Source: Rhodohalobacter sp. 614A (lineage in GTDB: Bacteria > Bacteroidota > Rhodothermia > Balneolales > Balneolaceae). From it: a stretch of DNA of 64,000 bases. Location: the NCBI RefSeq assembly GCF_021462415.1, contig NZ_JAKEDS010000001.1:1832273-1896272 (forward strand). Reading direction: 5' to 3'. The position numbers were made by a program, and so were the translations under genes. Shown here one piece after another: positions 61,862-64,000 of this stretch (its first letter is position 1; each line of letters starts with the position of its first letter). Below the pieces are notes generated by a model, which saw only the letters and a list, made by a program, of their open reading frames with translations, ran no database searches and was not told the DNA's origin.

Positions 61862-64000
61862 TTAGTCGTTGCGGCTGGCAATCAAAGCACGATATTCGGC
61901 CGCTTTTTCAGGTTTGTTCCAAGTATCATATAATTCAGCTAAATATCGGAAGCTTGTCTGCGTGTCAGGATGATCATTTCCAAGAAGTTCAACACGCTGT
62001 TCTAAAGCTTCTAAGAATAAACGCTCTGACTCGGCAAATAAATGTTGTTTGACTTTAATCTTCGCAAGATTGTGGATACTTCGGGCTAATCGGGGGTGTG
62101 GTTTCGTAAAAGCTCTTTGATGAATTGAAACAGCACGTTCCTGTAATTGGGATGCTTCTGTAAGTTGCCCCAAATTAAATAGAGTTTGAGCCAGATTATT
62201 CAGGTTTGAGCCAACATCAGGATGATTCTTATCCAGTATGGCCTCGCTCATTACTACCGCTTCGCGCAGATAAGGTTCGGCACTGGCATAATCTCCATTA
62301 AAATAGAAAGACATACCCAGGTTGTTAAGAGTCAACGCAATTCTTGGGTGTTGTTCTCCCAACAATTTTCGCTGAATCTCAAGTACTTTGTGATAGGTTT
62401 CTTGTGCTTCTTTCATCTTACCCTGATTTGCCATTGTAACGGCAAGATTATTCATCGTTAAGGCGACATATGGATGCACATCTCCATAAAGTGCGGTCTG
62501 AATTTGTAGCGCTTCAAGGTAGAGAGATTCTGCAGCCTCATAGTCTGCTTTGGAATCGAGCAATGCCCCTAAATCGTTTAGTGTTGTAGCAATCCTGGAA
62601 TGATTTTCAGGTAATGTATTTCGTTGGATCTGCAACGCCTCACGGTAATAGTTTTCAGAGGTTTCATAATCTCCAAGAAAATAACGTGTACTTGCGAGGC
62701 CACTTAAACTTTCAGATACAAGAGGGTGTGAAGTTCCTAATGATGTTTTTCGTATTGTCAGAGCTTTATTATAGAGGGAGTCGGCCGTCTCGTATTCTCC
62801 CATATGGCGCAATGTTATAGCAAGACTGTTTAGAGTTTGAGCAATTTCCGGACTATCCTTCCCAAACAGATTTTCTTGCATGACTAATACCTCAGAATAA
62901 AGTGAGTCAGCTATGTTGAAAACTCCTTGCGCCCGGTAGAGATCAGCTATGTTTCGTTGACTTTTCGCTACTTCGGGGTGCACTTCACCGTAGGTTTGTC
63001 GATTGATTTGAAGCGCCTGAGTAAATAGCGTATCGGCATTTTCGTAGAGAGCAAGGCTGTAATAAGCACGACCAATCACACCAAGCATCTGGGCTTGTAC
63101 CTCTGGTTGCCTGTTTAGTGCTCTGGCTTGTTCTGTGCCGAGTCTCAGAAGGTGACGAGCTGTGAGTGTATCACCCATCGCCTCATTTGGGTTTCCGGCT
63201 TCAAACAGACCCAGCATAAATTCTGTTACTTCTGTGGCTTTTTCGGCTTCCAGTTGTGCCTGTGTACGTTCGGCCGTAATGCGGTAGGAATAAAAAACAG
63301 CAAAGCCAATGGCCAGAATCAGAAAAACAGCGGCAACAGAAATCCCCATTTTATGACGCCGAAATAGTTTTCCGATGCGATATTTTATGGTGTCGTTACG
63401 GGCAACAAGAGGTAATTTTTTTTGATAATTGTCGAGATCGTCGAGGAGTTGCCCTACCGAGTGGTACCGGTATTCAGGTTCTTTCCGGATGGCTTTGAGG
63501 GTTAATGCATCAAGATCGCCGGAGAGTGTTTTTACCAATTCTGACGAAGAGATTCTCCGCAGGTATGCACACGTTTTTAAATCTTCTTGCTGTATTTTTT
63601 TGCTTGGAGGAACAGCAGCTTCTTCCTGGACTGCCCTGCTAATCTCCATTAAATTTTTTTCCTTCAAATCCAGTGGATAGGCATCAGCCAGCAATTTGTA
63701 GAGCAAAATTCCCAGAGTATAGATATCCGTTGCGGTGGTGATGGCTGCCCCTTTTACCTGTTCGGGGGCGGCATATTGAGGAGTCCAAAATCGTTGTCCG
63801 GGCTGCGTTTCAACAAGGGTTGTTCCGTCAAGCGGATCGGCGAGGAGCTTTGCCACACCAAAGTCCAGTATTTTCACAACACCATTCTGATTCACAAAAA
63901 TATTCTGGTTTTTTAAATCCCGGTGAATCACAAGGTTGTTGTGAGCATATTGTACAGCAGCACAAACCTTTTTGAACAGGTTGAGCCGTTCGTCAATGGT
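61862..64000 (-). CDS. Serine/threonine protein kinase with C-terminal TPR array, N-terminus off the window
   Basis: 712 residues are visible. The frame enters from the window edge (TIDERLNLFKKVCAAVQYAH) and continues with the catalytic loop VIHRDLKNQN, DFG motif ILDFGVAKL and the APE-type YAAPEQVKG. GTDIYTLGILLYKLL-type helix F and the C-lobe follow. After a membrane helix (about 215-237, SVAAVFLILAIGFAVFYSY) come roughly ten TPR units of the TPR_10/TPR_12 kind (repeated HPxVAxxLNNLAxxxxxxGxYxxAExLYxEALxI). The ATP-binding N-lobe is missing only because of the window edge. A kinase-TM-TPR layout is known in bacterial Ser/Thr kinases; substrates are unknown. Confidence 0.93.
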   Translation of the reverse strand, partial: TIDERLNLFKKVCAAVQYAHNNLVIHRDLKNQNIFVNQNGVVKILDFGVAKLLADPLDGTTLVETQPGQRFWTPQYAAPEQVKGAAITTATDIYTLGILLYKLLADAYPLDLKEKNLMEISRAVQEEAAVPPSKKIQQEDLKTCAYLRRISSSELVKTLSGDLDALTLKAIRKEPEYRYHSVGQLLDDLDNYQKKLPLVARNDTIKYRIGKLFRRHKMGISVAAVFLILAIGFAVFYSYRITAERTQAQLEAEKATEVTEFMLGLFEAGNPNEAMGDTLTARHLLRLGTEQARALNRQPEVQAQMLGVIGRAYYSLALYENADTLFTQALQINRQTYGEVHPEVAKSQRNIADLYRAQGVFNIADSLYSEVLVMQENLFGKDSPEIAQTLNSLAITLRHMGEYETADSLYNKALTIRKTSLGTSHPLVSESLSGLASTRYFLGDYETSENYYREALQIQRNTLPENHSRIATTLNDLGALLDSKADYEAAESLYLEALQIQTALYGDVHPYVALTMNNLAVTMANQGKMKEAQETYHKVLEIQRKLLGEQHPRIALTLNNLGMSFYFNGDYASAEPYLREAVVMSEAILDKNHPDVGSNLNNLAQTLFNLGQLTEASQLQERAVSIHQRAFTKPHPRLARSIHNLAKIKVKQHLFAESERLFLEALEQRVELLGNDHPDTQTSFRYLAELYDTWNKPEKAAEYRALIASRND

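Overview
The window looks like chromosomal DNA from a bacterium of the Bacteroidetes/Rhodothermota/Balneolota (FCB) assemblage, most likely Balneolota. Three large secreted proteins end in a NYPNPFNP(S/T) C-terminal sorting domain of the type IX secretion (T9SS) kind. Succinate dehydrogenase has a single b558-type cytochrome subunit. atpD and atpC stand apart from the other ATP synthase genes, and AtpD carries an acidic insert I associate with Bacteroidetes. Intergenic regions hold GTCATTGCGAG-type and TCGACTCCGTTCCGAC-type dispersed repeats common in this group. The phylum call is an inference from these traits; no rRNA or tRNA gene was seen.

Layout. 1-3.7 kb (minus): yigZ, a cobalamin adenosyltransferase, a 7-bp microsatellite, a glmM-like phosphohexomutase and yicC. 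3.9-7.3 kb (plus): sdhCAB with a clear terminator. 7.5-15 kb: an outer-membrane barrel, recQ (TTG start), a DUF4296 lipoprotein, an SDR, coaX, udk, an amidase, a small lipoprotein and a fatty acid desaturase. 16-20 kb: a di-haem peroxidase, a membrane protein, DUF2911 and DinB proteins. 20-27 kb: valS, a GxxExxY gene between imperfect inverted repeats, rsmB, atpDC. 27-33.3 kb: adenine deaminase, OsmC protein, T9SS-sorted subtilase, methyltransferase. 33.6-48.9 kb: a type IV pilus-like locus. 49.8-64 kb: an M16 peptidase, a T9SS cargo followed by a small PID-CTERM protein, a TPR sensor kinase/LuxR regulator pair, another T9SS cargo, asnS, and a Ser/Thr kinase with a TPR tail that runs off the window.

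The most interesting part is the 15-kb pilus-like locus. On the minus strand, 5' to 3', it reads: two paralogous pilin-like proteins, PilC, (a toxin-antitoxin pair between direct repeats), PilB, a cyclic-nucleotide-binding protein, PilT, a PilM-PilN-SPOR fusion, a PilO-PilP-like fusion and a short secretin. Downstream, on the opposite strand, lies a three-gene operon of minor-pilin-like proteins. All five pilin-like proteins begin MG or MSTG immediately followed by a hydrophobic segment. They lack both the basic leader and the Glu5 of classical type IV pilins. An intrinsic terminator separates the two paralogous pilins, as expected if the first is the abundant major subunit. No prepilin peptidase gene lies in the window. 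I infer a complete, divergent envelope-spanning pilus machine: PilB and PilT as motors, PilC as platform, the two fusion proteins as alignment complex and the secretin as outer-membrane port.

The kinase/regulator pair lies between two T9SS cargo genes and may control surface-protein expression, but only position supports this. The three T9SS cargos share a further module N-terminal to the sorting tail.
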